Part shown: piece by piece, positions 36,997-44,976 of the stretch
Numbering within the stretch: the stretch's first letter is position 1
Layout: every line of letters begins with the position of its first letter
Assembly: GCA_944326315.1 (NCBI GenBank)
Contig: CALVDP010000012.1
Span: 1-52,355, forward strand
Length of the DNA stretch: 52,355 nt
Reading direction: 5' to 3'
Source: an uncultured Bacteroidales bacterium
Lineage (GTDB): Bacteria; Bacteroidota; Bacteroidia; Bacteroidales; UBA932
Made by a program: the position numbers and the translations under genes
Notes under the pieces: model-generated
The model's database searches: none
What the model saw: the letters and a program-made list of their open reading frames with translations, nothing else
What the model was told of the DNA's origin: nothing

Positions 36997-37490
36997 CCGG
37001 TCGCGGTGGCGCCTCCTTTGGCAAGCTCTCGGCTTCTGCGATATTTGGCTTCGCCACATATACTGTTGCGCTTCGGCAATTGCAAGCAAGCTTGCATTGC
37101 ACTCAGCTTCTGCGATATTTGGCCTGCGGCCACATATCCGGTGGCGCCTCCTTTGGCAAGCTCTCGGCTTCTGTGATATTTGGCCTGCGGCCACATATCC
37201 GGTGGCGCCTCCTTTGGCAAGCTCTCGGCTTCTGCGATATTTGGCCTGCGGCCACATATCCTGTTGCGCCTCGGCAATGCAAATCAAACAAGTTTGTTTG
37301 CATTGCTCTCGGCTTCTGCGATATTTGGCCTGCGGCCACATATCCTGTTGCGCCTCGGCAATTGCAAATTGAACAAGTTCATTTGCATTGCTCTCGGCTT
37401 CTGTGTATATTTAACCTTCGGCTACATATACTGTATCGCCTCGGCAGAGCAAATAAATTTGCTCTGCTCTCGGCTTCTGCGTATATTTGC
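36997..37490 (+). repeat. Seven-unit promoter-like tandem repeat array with paired hairpins
   Basis: Seven imperfect units lie between rnr and gpmI. Each has CTCGGCTTCTG(C/T)G followed by (G/T)ATATTTG; these -7-like octamers start at 37040, 37114, 37175, 37236, 37320, 37406 and 37482 (the sixth ends in A). A TTTG (CTTG in unit 2) precedes each by exactly 19 bp in units 1-5 and 20 bp in units 6-7. The starts are 74, 61, 61, 84, 86 and 76 bp apart. After the -7 element most units have the hairpin TGGCC-TGC-GGCCA. Units 2, 5, 6 and 7 have a second, variable hairpin before it; units 1, 3 and 4 have a short form (GCCTCCTTTGGCAAG). It is open in several frames on both strands but is not coding. Confidence 0.9.
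37458..37489 (+). promoter_or_regulatory. Consensus promoter for gpmI (last unit of the array)
   Basis: TTTG at 37458-37461, 20 bp, then TATATTTG at 37482-37489 is a full match to the Bacteroidota consensus. The -33 TTTG is part of the right arm of a perfect 11-bp stem (GCAGAGCAAAT / ATTTGCTCTGC). Transcription would start near 37495, with a leader of about 78 nt before the ATG at 37573. Confidence 0.65.
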
Positions 37491-37499
37491 AGATTGCAT

Positions 37500-37527
37500 G
37501 CAAATTTAGCAATTATTGCTTATTTGC
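37500..37527 (+). promoter_or_regulatory. Leader hairpin of gpmI
   Basis: GCAAAT (37500-37505) pairs with ATTTGC (37522-37527), and inside it AGCAAT (37508-37513) pairs with ATTGCT (37515-37520). A second, competing pairing joins ATTTGCA at 37485-37491 to TGCAAAT at 37499-37505. The two structures share 37500-37505 and are mutually exclusive, which would suit a switch or attenuator, though no ligand or terminator is evident. Confidence 0.4.
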
Positions 37528-37572
37528 AAGCGCATGTCGGATAAAGATTATAGTCAATTAATACATTGTAAC

Positions 37573-39090
37573 ATGGACAGAAAAGTTCTTCTGATGATCC
37601 TCGACGGATGGGGCGAGGGCAGACACGACTGGACGAACGCCATTTATACCCAGGGCGCTCCTTATATCGATTCTCTGAGGGAAAAATACCCTTACGGACA
37701 TCTCCAGGCCTGCGGAGAGTATGTCGGGCTTCCTGACGGACAGATGGGCAACTCCGAAGTGGGTCACCTGAATCTCGGGGCCGGACGCGTGGTATATCAG
37801 GACCTGGTGAAAATCAACATGGCATGCAGGGAGCACAAGCTGCTTGACAACCCTGAGATCAAGGCGGCATACGACTATGTGGCCAAGACAGGGAAACAGC
37901 TCCACTTCATGGGACTTGCCTCAATGGGCGGTGTCCACAGCTCGCTTGCCCATGTATATGAGTTCCTTTCCGTAGCCAGACAGTACGGTCTTGACAAGGT
38001 ATTCGTACACTGCTTCATGGACGGCAGGGACACTGACCCGAGAAGCGGCAAGGGCTTCGTGGAAGAACTTGAGAAGAAAATGGCCGAAACGACAGGCAAG
38101 GTCGCTTCAGTATGCGGACGCTACTATGCGATGGACAGGGACAAGAGATGGGAGAGAGTCAAACTTGCATACGACCTGCTCGTCAAGGGAGAAGGCGCCA
38201 GGTTCTCTTCTGCTGCAGAAGGCATCGAGGCATCATACAACGAAGGTGTAACTGACGAATTCATCAAGCCTATAAGCATAACAGGGGCCGACGGGAAGCC
38301 TGTAGGGACAATCCAGGAAGGCGATGCAGTGATATTCTTCAACTTCCGCAATGACAGGGCGCGCGAGATCACTGCTGTCCTGACACAGGAAGACATGCCG
38401 GACTACGGAATGAAGACACTGCCTCTGTACTTCTGCTGCTTCACCCCTTATGACGACAAGTTCCAGGGCGTCCATATCCTCTTCAACAAGGAAAATGTCC
38501 AGGACACCCTCGGCGAGACCGTAGCCAAGGCCGGCAAACGACAGCTGAGGATTGCCGAGACTGAGAAATACGCCCATGTCACATTCTTCTTCAACGGAGG
38601 ACGTGAAGACCAGTTCGAAAACGAGGACAGGATACTGGTCAAGTCACCGAAGGTCCCTACCTATGACCTCCTTCCGGAAATGAGTGCACAGGAAGTCACC
38701 GAGAAGCTTACGGAAGTCCTCAAGACAGGCAAGGAAGACATGGTGATACTGAATTTCGCCAACGGCGACATGGTCGGACATACAGGAGTGTTCTCCGCCA
38801 TCTGCCGTGCCGTAGCCAAGATAGACAAATGCGTGAAGGAAGTGGTCGAGACCGCCATTGCCAATGATTATGTCGTGCTTCTGACCGCTGACCACGGCAA
38901 TGCAGACCATGCATACAACGATGACGGCACCCCGAACACGGCACATTCGCTCAATACCGTGCAGTTCATCGTCATCAATGCAGGTGTAGAACATGTGAAG
39001 GACGGCAAGCTCGCCGACGTGGCCCCTACCATCCTCAAACTCATGGGAATACCTCAGCCGGCTGCCATGACAGGAGAGCCGCTGATCTGA
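37573..39090 (+). CDS. gpmI: Phosphoglycerate mutase, 2,3-bisphosphoglycerate-independent
   Basis: This 505-residue (from the ATG at 37573) manganese-dependent glycolytic enzyme interconverts 3- and 2-phosphoglycerate through a phosphoserine. The metal and phosphoserine motifs are present: [12 protein letters not shown] at the N-terminus, the active serine S61 in [19 protein letters not shown], and the C-terminal [12 protein letters not shown]. An in-frame upstream ATG at 37516 lies inside the probable leader and would add residues unlike the family, so I prefer 37573. It is preceded by the repeat array and followed after 79 bp, including a GC-rich hairpin, by a ROK kinase gene. Confidence 0.95.
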   Translation: MDRKVLLMILDGWGEGRHDWTNAIYTQGAPYIDSLREKYPYGHLQACGEYVGLPDGQMGNSEVGHLNLGAGRVVYQDLVKINMACREHKLLDNPEIKAAYDYVAKTGKQLHFMGLASMGGVHSSLAHVYEFLSVARQYGLDKVFVHCFMDGRDTDPRSGKGFVEELEKKMAETTGKVASVCGRYYAMDRDKRWERVKLAYDLLVKGEGARFSSAAEGIEASYNEGVTDEFIKPISITGADGKPVGTIQEGDAVIFFNFRNDRAREITAVLTQEDMPDYGMKTLPLYFCCFTPYDDKFQGVHILFNKENVQDTLGETVAKAGKRQLRIAETEKYAHVTFFFNGGREDQFENEDRILVKSPKVPTYDLLPEMSAQEVTEKLTEVLKTGKEDMVILNFANGDMVGHTGVFSAICRAVAKIDKCVKEVVETAIANDYVVLLTADHGNADHAYNDDGTPNTAHSLNTVQFIVINAGVEHVKDGKLADVAPTILKLMGIPQPAAMTGEPLI

Positions 39091-39120
39091 CGCACTGACA
39101 GCTAGACAGCCAGTATTTAT

Positions 39121-39146
39121 CCGGGATGACGGCAATCGTCTCCCGG
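39121..39146 (+). terminator. Stable hairpin between gpmI and the ROK kinase
   Basis: CCGGGA plus GACG pairs with CGTC plus TCCCGG (39121-39146) with one bulged T and a GCAAT loop. No T-run follows, so it may stabilise the gpmI 3' end or attenuate read-through rather than terminate fully. Confidence 0.45.
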
Positions 39147-39169
39147 CAACAACAATAGCACAACAGACT

Positions 39170-40279
39170 ATGACTGATTTCAAGAATGACAAAAGGATAG
39201 TGCTGACTCTCGATGCAGGGGGCACCAACATGGTATTCTGCGCAATGAAGGGCGGGGATTTCATCACCAGCCCCCTGACATTGCCGGCACATTCCGACAC
39301 CCTGGATCTCTGCCTCGGCAGCATGGTGACCGGATTCAAGTCCATAATCGAGACCGTCGGAGAGAAGCCTTCGGCAATAAGCTTCGCGTTCCCGGGACCT
39401 GCCGACTATCCGCACGGTATCATCGGCGGATATCTTCCGAATTTCCCGTCTTTCAGGGACGGGGTGGCCCTCGGACCATTCCTCGAAAAGACATTCGGGG
39501 TGCCGGTCTTCATCAACAATGACGGAGACCTCTTCGCCTACGGGGAAGCACTGGGAGGCATCCTTCCCGAGATCAATGCCAGGCTTGAAGCCGCCGGCAG
39601 CGAAAAACGCTACCACAACCTGATCGGCTACACTTTCGGCACCGGCTTCGGGATAGGCATCGTGGTCAACGGAGAGCTGAACAGAGGGGACAATTCCTGT
39701 GTTGAGACATTCTGCCTTCCGCACAAGGATAACAGGGACATGATCGTGGAAGACGGGATCGCCATCAAGGCCATCAAGAGGATATACGGAGAGTTGTCAG
39801 GCGACACGGGCCACAGGCTTGAGCCAAAGGACATCTTCGACATAGCGGAAGGTACAGTTCCCGGAGACAGGGATGCAGCAGTGAAGACATTCGCCGAAAT
39901 AGGTGCGGCCGCCGGAGATGCCATGGCCACGGCTGCCACACTTATTGACGGGCTCATAGTCATAGGAGGAGGGATCACCGCATCCCACAAGTACTTCATG
40001 CCTGCCCTGCTGGCTGCGTTGCGAGGCAAGATCCACACATTCAAGGGAGAAGAGACCGGCAGGGTACAGTCCAGGATATATGACCTGGACAGCCCGGAAG
40101 AATTCGCTGCCTTCGCCAAGGGAGACCAGCAGAAGCTGAAAATATACGGGTCGGATGAAGAAGTAGTCTATGATCCTCAGAAACGCATAGGAATAGCCAT
40201 TTCCAAAATGGGAGCCAGCAAGGCCATTTCTACGGGAGCATACACTTTCGCCCTCAGCCAGCTGGACAAGTTGAAATAA
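39170..40279 (+). CDS. ROK-family sugar kinase (glucokinase-like)
   Basis: This 369-residue protein is likely to phosphorylate glucose or a related hexose. The N-terminal phosphate loop is LTLDAGGTNMVFCAM, the sugar-binding segment INNDGDLFAYGE, and the second glycine-rich loop YTFGTGFGIGIVVNGEL. The ROK zinc motif CxCGxxGCxE is not present: only two cysteines remain in NSCVETFCLP, where the motif should be. The protein is longer than typical glucokinase (about 320). It precedes manA by 5 bp, so the two are co-transcribed and probably act on related hexoses. Sugar specificity, or a non-kinase role, remains open. Confidence 0.8.
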   Translation: MTDFKNDKRIVLTLDAGGTNMVFCAMKGGDFITSPLTLPAHSDTLDLCLGSMVTGFKSIIETVGEKPSAISFAFPGPADYPHGIIGGYLPNFPSFRDGVALGPFLEKTFGVPVFINNDGDLFAYGEALGGILPEINARLEAAGSEKRYHNLIGYTFGTGFGIGIVVNGELNRGDNSCVETFCLPHKDNRDMIVEDGIAIKAIKRIYGELSGDTGHRLEPKDIFDIAEGTVPGDRDAAVKTFAEIGAAAGDAMATAATLIDGLIVIGGGITASHKYFMPALLAALRGKIHTFKGEETGRVQSRIYDLDSPEEFAAFAKGDQQKLKIYGSDEEVVYDPQKRIGIAISKMGASKAISTGAYTFALSQLDKLK

Positions 40280-40284
40280 CTGAT

Positions 40285-41265
40285 ATGTCGAATATGTATC
40301 CATTGAAATTCAAGCCAATCCTCAAGACTCTCGTCTGGGGAGGAGAAAAAATAGCACCGTTCAAGAATATAACGACGGACCAGCACAACATAGGTGAGAG
40401 CTGGGAGCTTTCCGGAGTCAGGAACAATGAATCCGTGGTAGCCAACGGACCTCTTGCCGGCAGGACCATCACGGAGCTTATCCGTGAATACAAGGGCGGG
40501 CTGGTAGGCAAGGCCAACTACGAGAAGACAGGAGAGGAATTCCCACTGCTCATCAAGTTCATTGATGCACGTCAGGATCTTTCGATCCAGGTACACCCTG
40601 ACGACGAGCTTGCAGCCAAAAGGCACAACGGGTCCAAGGGAAAGACCGAGATGTGGTATGTGATAAGCGCAGACAAGGACGCGCATCTGATGTCCGGCCT
40701 GTCCCGCAAGATCACTCCTGAAGAATATGTGGAAAGAGTGGACAACCATACCATCACCGAAGTGCTCCACGACTACAAGGTCAGCGCAGGCGACGTGTTC
40801 TTCCTGCCTGCCGGACGCATCCACAGCATCGGGGCAGGTTCTTTCATAGCCGAAATACAGCAGACATCCGACATCACATACCGGATCTACGATTTCGGCA
40901 GGCTCGGCCTTGACGGGAAGCCGAGGGAGCTTCATACGGAACTGGCGAAAGATGCCATAGACTACAGCGTGTGCGATGATTACAGGACGCACTACACGTC
41001 AAGGAAAAACGAGGAAGCGGAGCTGGTCAGCTGCAGGTACTTCACTACTTCGCTGCTGGACATCGACAAGCCGTACGCCAAGGACCTGACAGGACTCGAT
41101 TCTTTCCTTATAATAATCTGTACGGAAGGAAAAGGGGAGATCGTGGATGACCAGGGCAACCGTGAATCAATGCATCAGGGAGAAACCATCCTGATCCCGG
41201 CTTCCGCGGCATCCGTGGAATTCATACCTGACGGAAACATGAAAGTCCTGACATCCTTCGTATAG
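40285..41265 (+). CDS. manA: Mannose-6-phosphate isomerase, class I
   Basis: This 326-residue zinc-dependent cupin enzyme interconverts mannose 6-phosphate and fructose 6-phosphate, feeding GDP-mannose and GDP-fucose synthesis or mannose catabolism. The metal ligands are in IQVHPDDELA (about 97-106) and TEMWYVI (about 114-120), with the histidine of LPAGRIHSIGAG at about 179. The length fits the short type I PMI of Bacillus and Bacteroides. The start at 40285 is followed by a second ATG at 40294, giving MYPLKFKPIL, which is equally plausible. It lies 5 bp after the ROK kinase gene. Confidence 0.93.
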   Translation: MSNMYPLKFKPILKTLVWGGEKIAPFKNITTDQHNIGESWELSGVRNNESVVANGPLAGRTITELIREYKGGLVGKANYEKTGEEFPLLIKFIDARQDLSIQVHPDDELAAKRHNGSKGKTEMWYVISADKDAHLMSGLSRKITPEEYVERVDNHTITEVLHDYKVSAGDVFFLPAGRIHSIGAGSFIAEIQQTSDITYRIYDFGRLGLDGKPRELHTELAKDAIDYSVCDDYRTHYTSRKNEEAELVSCRYFTTSLLDIDKPYAKDLTGLDSFLIIICTEGKGEIVDDQGNRESMHQGETILIPASAASVEFIPDGNMKVLTSFV

Positions 41266-41288
41266 AAGGTGCGGCGCATTAGCAAAAT

Positions 41289-41415
41289 GAGGGTGACTCA
41301 AAAGTGACTTTTGGTCACCCTCAAACGTCTTTCTTCGAAAGACTGGACCCATCCTAACCCCCTGTACCCCCTATTAGGGGGATATCGCTTCCTCCGGTCG
41401 CGGTCCCTTCGGGAC
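41289..41415. repeat. Cluster of four hairpins between manA and the M3 peptidase gene
   Basis: Four stems lie in a row: GAGGGTGACTCAAAAGT / ACTTTTGGTCACCCTC (41289-41322, one bulge), GTCTTTC-TTC-GAAAGAC (41327-41343), CCCCCT-ATT-AGGGGG (41367-41381) and GTCCC-TTC-GGGAC (41403-41415). The first could terminate manA and, from the other side, the minus-strand peptidase gene. The rest exceeds what a terminator needs and looks like a small dispersed element. No coding sequence is seen in 41266-41471. Confidence 0.6.
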
Positions 41416-41471
41416 TTTTGACTCGCCCCCATTTTGTATTTATGTCCATCCGCAAGGATTACCACTCTGGA

Positions 41472-43754
41472 CTACTCAAGACCTCTTGCCCTCAACAGCG
41501 CATCCGGATCCGGGTCGGTTCCGCGGAATTTACGGTAGAGAGCCATAGGGTCACAACTCCCGCCCTTCTCCAGAATATTGCGGCGGTATGACATAGCTGT
41601 CCGCCTGTCAAAAATACCTTTCTTCATGAACAGCTCGAAAGCGTCCTTGTCGAGCACCTCCGCCCAAAGATAGCTGTAGTATCCGGCATTGTATCCGCTC
41701 TTGAATATATGGTTGAAATAAGTGGTCCTGTAACGCGGTATTATCTCGTCTATAAGACCTGCTTCCTGCATCATGCATGCCTCGAACGCAACAGGATCAA
41801 TCACCCTCAGCTCCGGCGATGACCCTACAGGCTCCAGCTTGCCGTTGACCTTGAGAAAGGCCGGCTCCGCACCCTCAGGCGCAGGAGTGCCGGAAGCGAA
41901 CGGACAGTCTACAGGCACATACACCGACGTAAGCTCATGCCACCTCATGTCAAGGATAGAGGCAGCGGCCAGCTCAGTCGTCATGAATCCCTGGTTGAAC
42001 TTGCCCGACTGCCTGATCTTGGTCACAAGAGAATCCGGAATGGCCTCTCCTGTCTCATAATGCCTTGCATACATGGACAGCACCTCGGGCTGGAATGCCC
42101 AGTTCTCGTTCAGCTGCGAAGGAAGCTCCACGAAATCCCTGGCAACGCTCGTCCCGCTCACATCCTTGTATGTGCACTTGGTCAGAAGCCCGTGCAGGGC
42201 GTGCCCGAACTCATGGAACATGGTAGCCGCCTCGTCAAGTGTCAGCAATGACGGCTTGCCGGCAGCCGGCTTAGTGAAATTACCCACATTGACAATGATC
42301 GGACGGATGTCCTCACCATCCTCGGAGATTTCCTGGTTGCGGAAATTGCTCATCCATGCCCCACCTCTCTTGGTGCTCCTCGGATAATAGTCGGTCAGGA
42401 GGATACCCAGGAGGGAACTGTCGGCATCCATAACCTTGAAGCCCTCCACATCCGGATGATATACAGGGATACTGTCAAGCTTCTCGAAGTTTATCCCGTA
42501 CAGCCTGTGCGCAACTTCGAATACACCGTCGCGGACATTCTCCATCCTGAAATAAGGCTTGACCGCAGCCTCGTCCATGGCATATTTGGCAAGCCTTGTA
42601 CGCTCGGTGTAATACGCCCAGTCCCAAGGCCTTATCACTGACGTGCTGTCATCCGGCAAGAGTCCGGCGGCCACATCTTCCGCCATAAGCTTCTGCAGCT
42701 CGGCAGTCTCTTCCTCCGCCTTGGCGACACCGGCCTTGAAAATCCTGTCCAGGAAGGCGTCCACAGCGTCAGGAGTCTTCGCCATCTTGTCTGACAATAT
42801 GAAATCCGCAGGAGTGTCATACCCGAGAAGACGGGCTTTCTCTATCCTGAGGGCCATTATCCTCACTACAATATCCTTGTTGTCCCTGTCGTTGCCGTTG
42901 TTGCCTCTTGAAGAATAGGCCGTGAACATCTTTTCGCGCAGCTCACGGTTGGAACTGTACGTCATGAACGGCACATAGCTCGCATTGTGAAGGGAAAACA
43001 CCCACGGTCCCCCGGCAGCGACATCTTCTTCGCTTATCCCCTTGAGTCTGGCTGCGTCCCTGACGGAAATGCCGGCAGACTGAGCCTCTGCCGCTGCGGC
43101 ATGAAGGACAGATTCAGGAAGGCCTGCCGTCTCGGAAGAATCGGTAAGGAGCAGCGAGAATGAATTGGTCTCGGACAGAAGATTATTGCCGAATGTCTGT
43201 TCAAGGGCGGCGAGCTCACCGTTTATCTCGCGCATCCTTGCCTGTCCGGCATCATCAAGAGACACTCCGTTCGACAGGAACTGGTTATAAAGCTTCTCTG
43301 TGACCTTTATCTGCTCTTCGTCCAGTCCGGAATCATAGCGGCTGTCGTAGACTTTTCTGACTCTTTCGAAAAAATAAGGATTCATGAAAATATTGTCCGT
43401 ATGCTCGGTCAGAAGAGGTATCACCCTCTCCACAGCCTTCTGCAATGAAGGAGTCGCATCGCTTTCCGAAAGGTTGAAAAGGACGCCGCATACCTTGTCG
43501 AGCATCTTGCCGGAATGTTCGTAGGCGGCGATGGTGTTCTCGAACGTCGGCTCGGCATCGCGGGCGATGATCGCATCCACCTCGGCAGACTGCTGATGTA
43601 TGCCGAATTTCACGGCACGGACATAATCCTTATCTGAAATCTCTTCAAACGGAGGGATACCGTACGGAGTATCCCATTCCCCGAAAAACGGGTTGATATT
43701 GCTGCATGACATCATAAGCAAGGCAATGCCTGAAATCAATATATTTCTTGTCAT
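41472..43754 (-). CDS. M3-family zinc metallopeptidase, lipoprotein (oligopeptidase/Dcp type)
   Basis: This zinc peptidase degrades short peptides. From the ATG at 43754 it has 760 residues, starting with a lipoprotein signal (MTRNILISGIALLMMSC). The HEFGH zinc motif is at 514-518 (FHEFGHALHGLL), with the remaining family segments downstream (TELAAASILDMRWHEL, AGLIDEIIPRYRTTYFNHIF, YSYLWAEVLDKDAF). Length and motifs match peptidyl-dipeptidase Dcp. An in-frame ATG at 43796 would add 14 residues, but it overlaps the -7-like TAAGTTTG, and the shorter start gives a proper signal. No acidic run follows the lipid Cys (CSNINPFF), suggesting a periplasmic rather than surface location. It is last in the minus-strand series. 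Confidence 0.92.
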   Translation of the reverse strand: MTRNILISGIALLMMSCSNINPFFGEWDTPYGIPPFEEISDKDYVRAVKFGIHQQSAEVDAIIARDAEPTFENTIAAYEHSGKMLDKVCGVLFNLSESDATPSLQKAVERVIPLLTEHTDNIFMNPYFFERVRKVYDSRYDSGLDEEQIKVTEKLYNQFLSNGVSLDDAGQARMREINGELAALEQTFGNNLLSETNSFSLLLTDSSETAGLPESVLHAAAAEAQSAGISVRDAARLKGISEEDVAAGGPWVFSLHNASYVPFMTYSSNRELREKMFTAYSSRGNNGNDRDNKDIVVRIMALRIEKARLLGYDTPADFILSDKMAKTPDAVDAFLDRIFKAGVAKAEEETAELQKLMAEDVAAGLLPDDSTSVIRPWDWAYYTERTRLAKYAMDEAAVKPYFRMENVRDGVFEVAHRLYGINFEKLDSIPVYHPDVEGFKVMDADSSLLGILLTDYYPRSTKRGGAWMSNFRNQEISEDGEDIRPIIVNVGNFTKPAAGKPSLLTLDEAATMFHEFGHALHGLLTKCTYKDVSGTSVARDFVELPSQLNENWAFQPEVLSMYARHYETGEAIPDSLVTKIRQSGKFNQGFMTTELAAASILDMRWHELTSVYVPVDCPFASGTPAPEGAEPAFLKVNGKLEPVGSSPELRVIDPVAFEACMMQEAGLIDEIIPRYRTTYFNHIFKSGYNAGYYSYLWAEVLDKDAFELFMKKGIFDRRTAMSYRRNILEKGGSCDPMALYRKFRGTDPDPDALLRARGLE

Positions 43755-43779
43755 TCCGGTAGGTTTATAGTACACAAAA

Positions 43780-43817
43780 ATTGCATAACCATGCAAACTT
43801 AAGCATAATTATGCAAT
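43780..43817 (-). promoter_or_regulatory. -7 element and AT-rich inverted repeat before the M3 peptidase
   Basis: Minus-strand TAAGTTTG (43801-43794) sits between two perfect 9-bp arms, ATTGCATAA (43780-43788) and TTATGCAAT (43809-43817). The related words ATGCAA and GCATAATTATGC lie between them. A dimeric regulator could cover the promoter here. The -33 element is poor. Confidence 0.4.
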
Positions 43818-43845
43818 TTTACGGAAATTATTTCAGCAAAAGGCA

Positions 43846-44934
43846 CTATTCGTTCACCACAATGCCGGTCTGGTCGAGAAGCACGAACTGGATGCTCCCC
43901 TGATACATCGTCAGGATACCGGTCGCGTCAATAGTCGCATTTCCGGCCAGCACCTCAGGATCGATCTCAAGATCCGCGAACCTGCAATAGCCGCTGGTCC
44001 TGATCTGTATGTCGCGGTCGCCCATATAGAAATACTGGCTTACATTGGCCGGAGCGGCATATTTCAGAAGAGTCGCCTTGTTCTCCGGATCCCCGACAGT
44101 ACCGTAATTGTAGTCATTGGCGTTACCTATGTTGATGTCATCCCAGTCACCGTTTTCAAGATGCTCCTTGACCTTCTGCTCGCTCATTGCCCATGTCGTG
44201 ACATTGTGAGTCACATCCGAAAGGAACACTCTGTTCGATGACAATTTATGTTCAAGATTTGAATTGACGTACAAAAGGGTAAATATCTCGTTGCCGTATG
44301 TCAGGCCGCGGAGTGTGACAAGGGTGCCCACGTATTTGTTGTCAGCCTGGGTATCCCACTGCCCCGGAAGATCATTTTCCGTGATCTCCACCGGCTCCAG
44401 AGGATCACCTTCAGCCCCTCTGAAGACATGGGCGTCTATAAGTGTCTGCACTTCGATATATGAAGTCTCATATTCCCCTGTAGGATCCTCATAGCCGAGC
44501 TGCACCATTCCGCTTCCGCCGTACCTGTCATCGTCGTCATAGCCGTACATTCCGAGCCAAAGTCCCTTGCACTTCACATATACGATCTGTCCCGGCTTGT
44601 ACTCGTTGTAAAGTCCGGTCTTACCCATCTTGATCTCGATACCGCCTGTCTCGTCCTGGATATAAAGGCTGCGGTAGAAATTGCCTGCCTGGTCCGAAGT
44701 GGACACCCTGCCGGCTATCACTATGTCATCTTCAATCTCAAACGGCTGCCCCGGCTTATACATTGCCGCAAGCTCCTGTATCGTATGGGTGGCCTCCATT
44801 ACCACTGGCTCCCAGTTTTCCGGCTCGGGATATTTTCCGGTAAATACCGGAGTGAACTCCTCGCAGGAATTGAGCAGAGCAGATGACGGCAGGATAACGG
44901 CTGCAGCCAGCAATATGTTATATATTCTTTTCAT
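43846..44934 (-). CDS. DUF5689-type surface lipoprotein
   Basis: This 362-residue exported lipoprotein has a signal ending LLNSC (Cys 24), directly followed by Glu-Glu (CEEFTPVF), the acidic pattern used by Bacteroidota to send lipoproteins to the cell surface. The middle (about 50-240) matches DUF5689 as I know it, an OB-fold-like domain with VIAGRVSTSDQAGNFYRSLY and IQDETGGIEIKM, and a second strand-rich part follows. OB-like folds often bind nucleic acids or sugars, but no function is established. It begins 42 bp after the TonB-dependent receptor gene and probably acts with it at the outer membrane. Confidence 0.8.
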   Translation of the reverse strand: MKRIYNILLAAAVILPSSALLNSCEEFTPVFTGKYPEPENWEPVVMEATHTIQELAAMYKPGQPFEIEDDIVIAGRVSTSDQAGNFYRSLYIQDETGGIEIKMGKTGLYNEYKPGQIVYVKCKGLWLGMYGYDDDDRYGGSGMVQLGYEDPTGEYETSYIEVQTLIDAHVFRGAEGDPLEPVEITENDLPGQWDTQADNKYVGTLVTLRGLTYGNEIFTLLYVNSNLEHKLSSNRVFLSDVTHNVTTWAMSEQKVKEHLENGDWDDINIGNANDYNYGTVGDPENKATLLKYAAPANVSQYFYMGDRDIQIRTSGYCRFADLEIDPEVLAGNATIDATGILTMYQGSIQFVLLDQTGIVVNE

Positions 44935-44976
44935 GGAAATATCCTAAATTTAAACAATTCAACAATCCAGGAAAGG

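Noticed and set aside
36997-37490. CRISPR array
   Set aside because: The conserved parts and the variable parts are both long and the variable parts are hairpins, not unique spacers. Spacing is irregular and no cas genes are present.
36936-37544. Overlapping open frames on both strands across the repeat array (up to 154 codons)
   Set aside because: They exist because the repeat units lack stops in several frames. Unit lengths (61, 74, 84, 86, 76 bp) are mostly not multiples of three, so no frame repeats consistently, and all frames give Cys/Arg/His-rich low-complexity peptides.
37516-37572. Upstream ATG for gpmI
   Set aside because: The 19 extra residues do not resemble the family and start inside the leader hairpin. 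The ATG at 37573 gives the standard N-terminus.
43755-43796. Upstream ATG for the M3 peptidase
   Set aside because: It would put 14 residues in front of a clear lipoprotein signal and overlaps the -7-like element.
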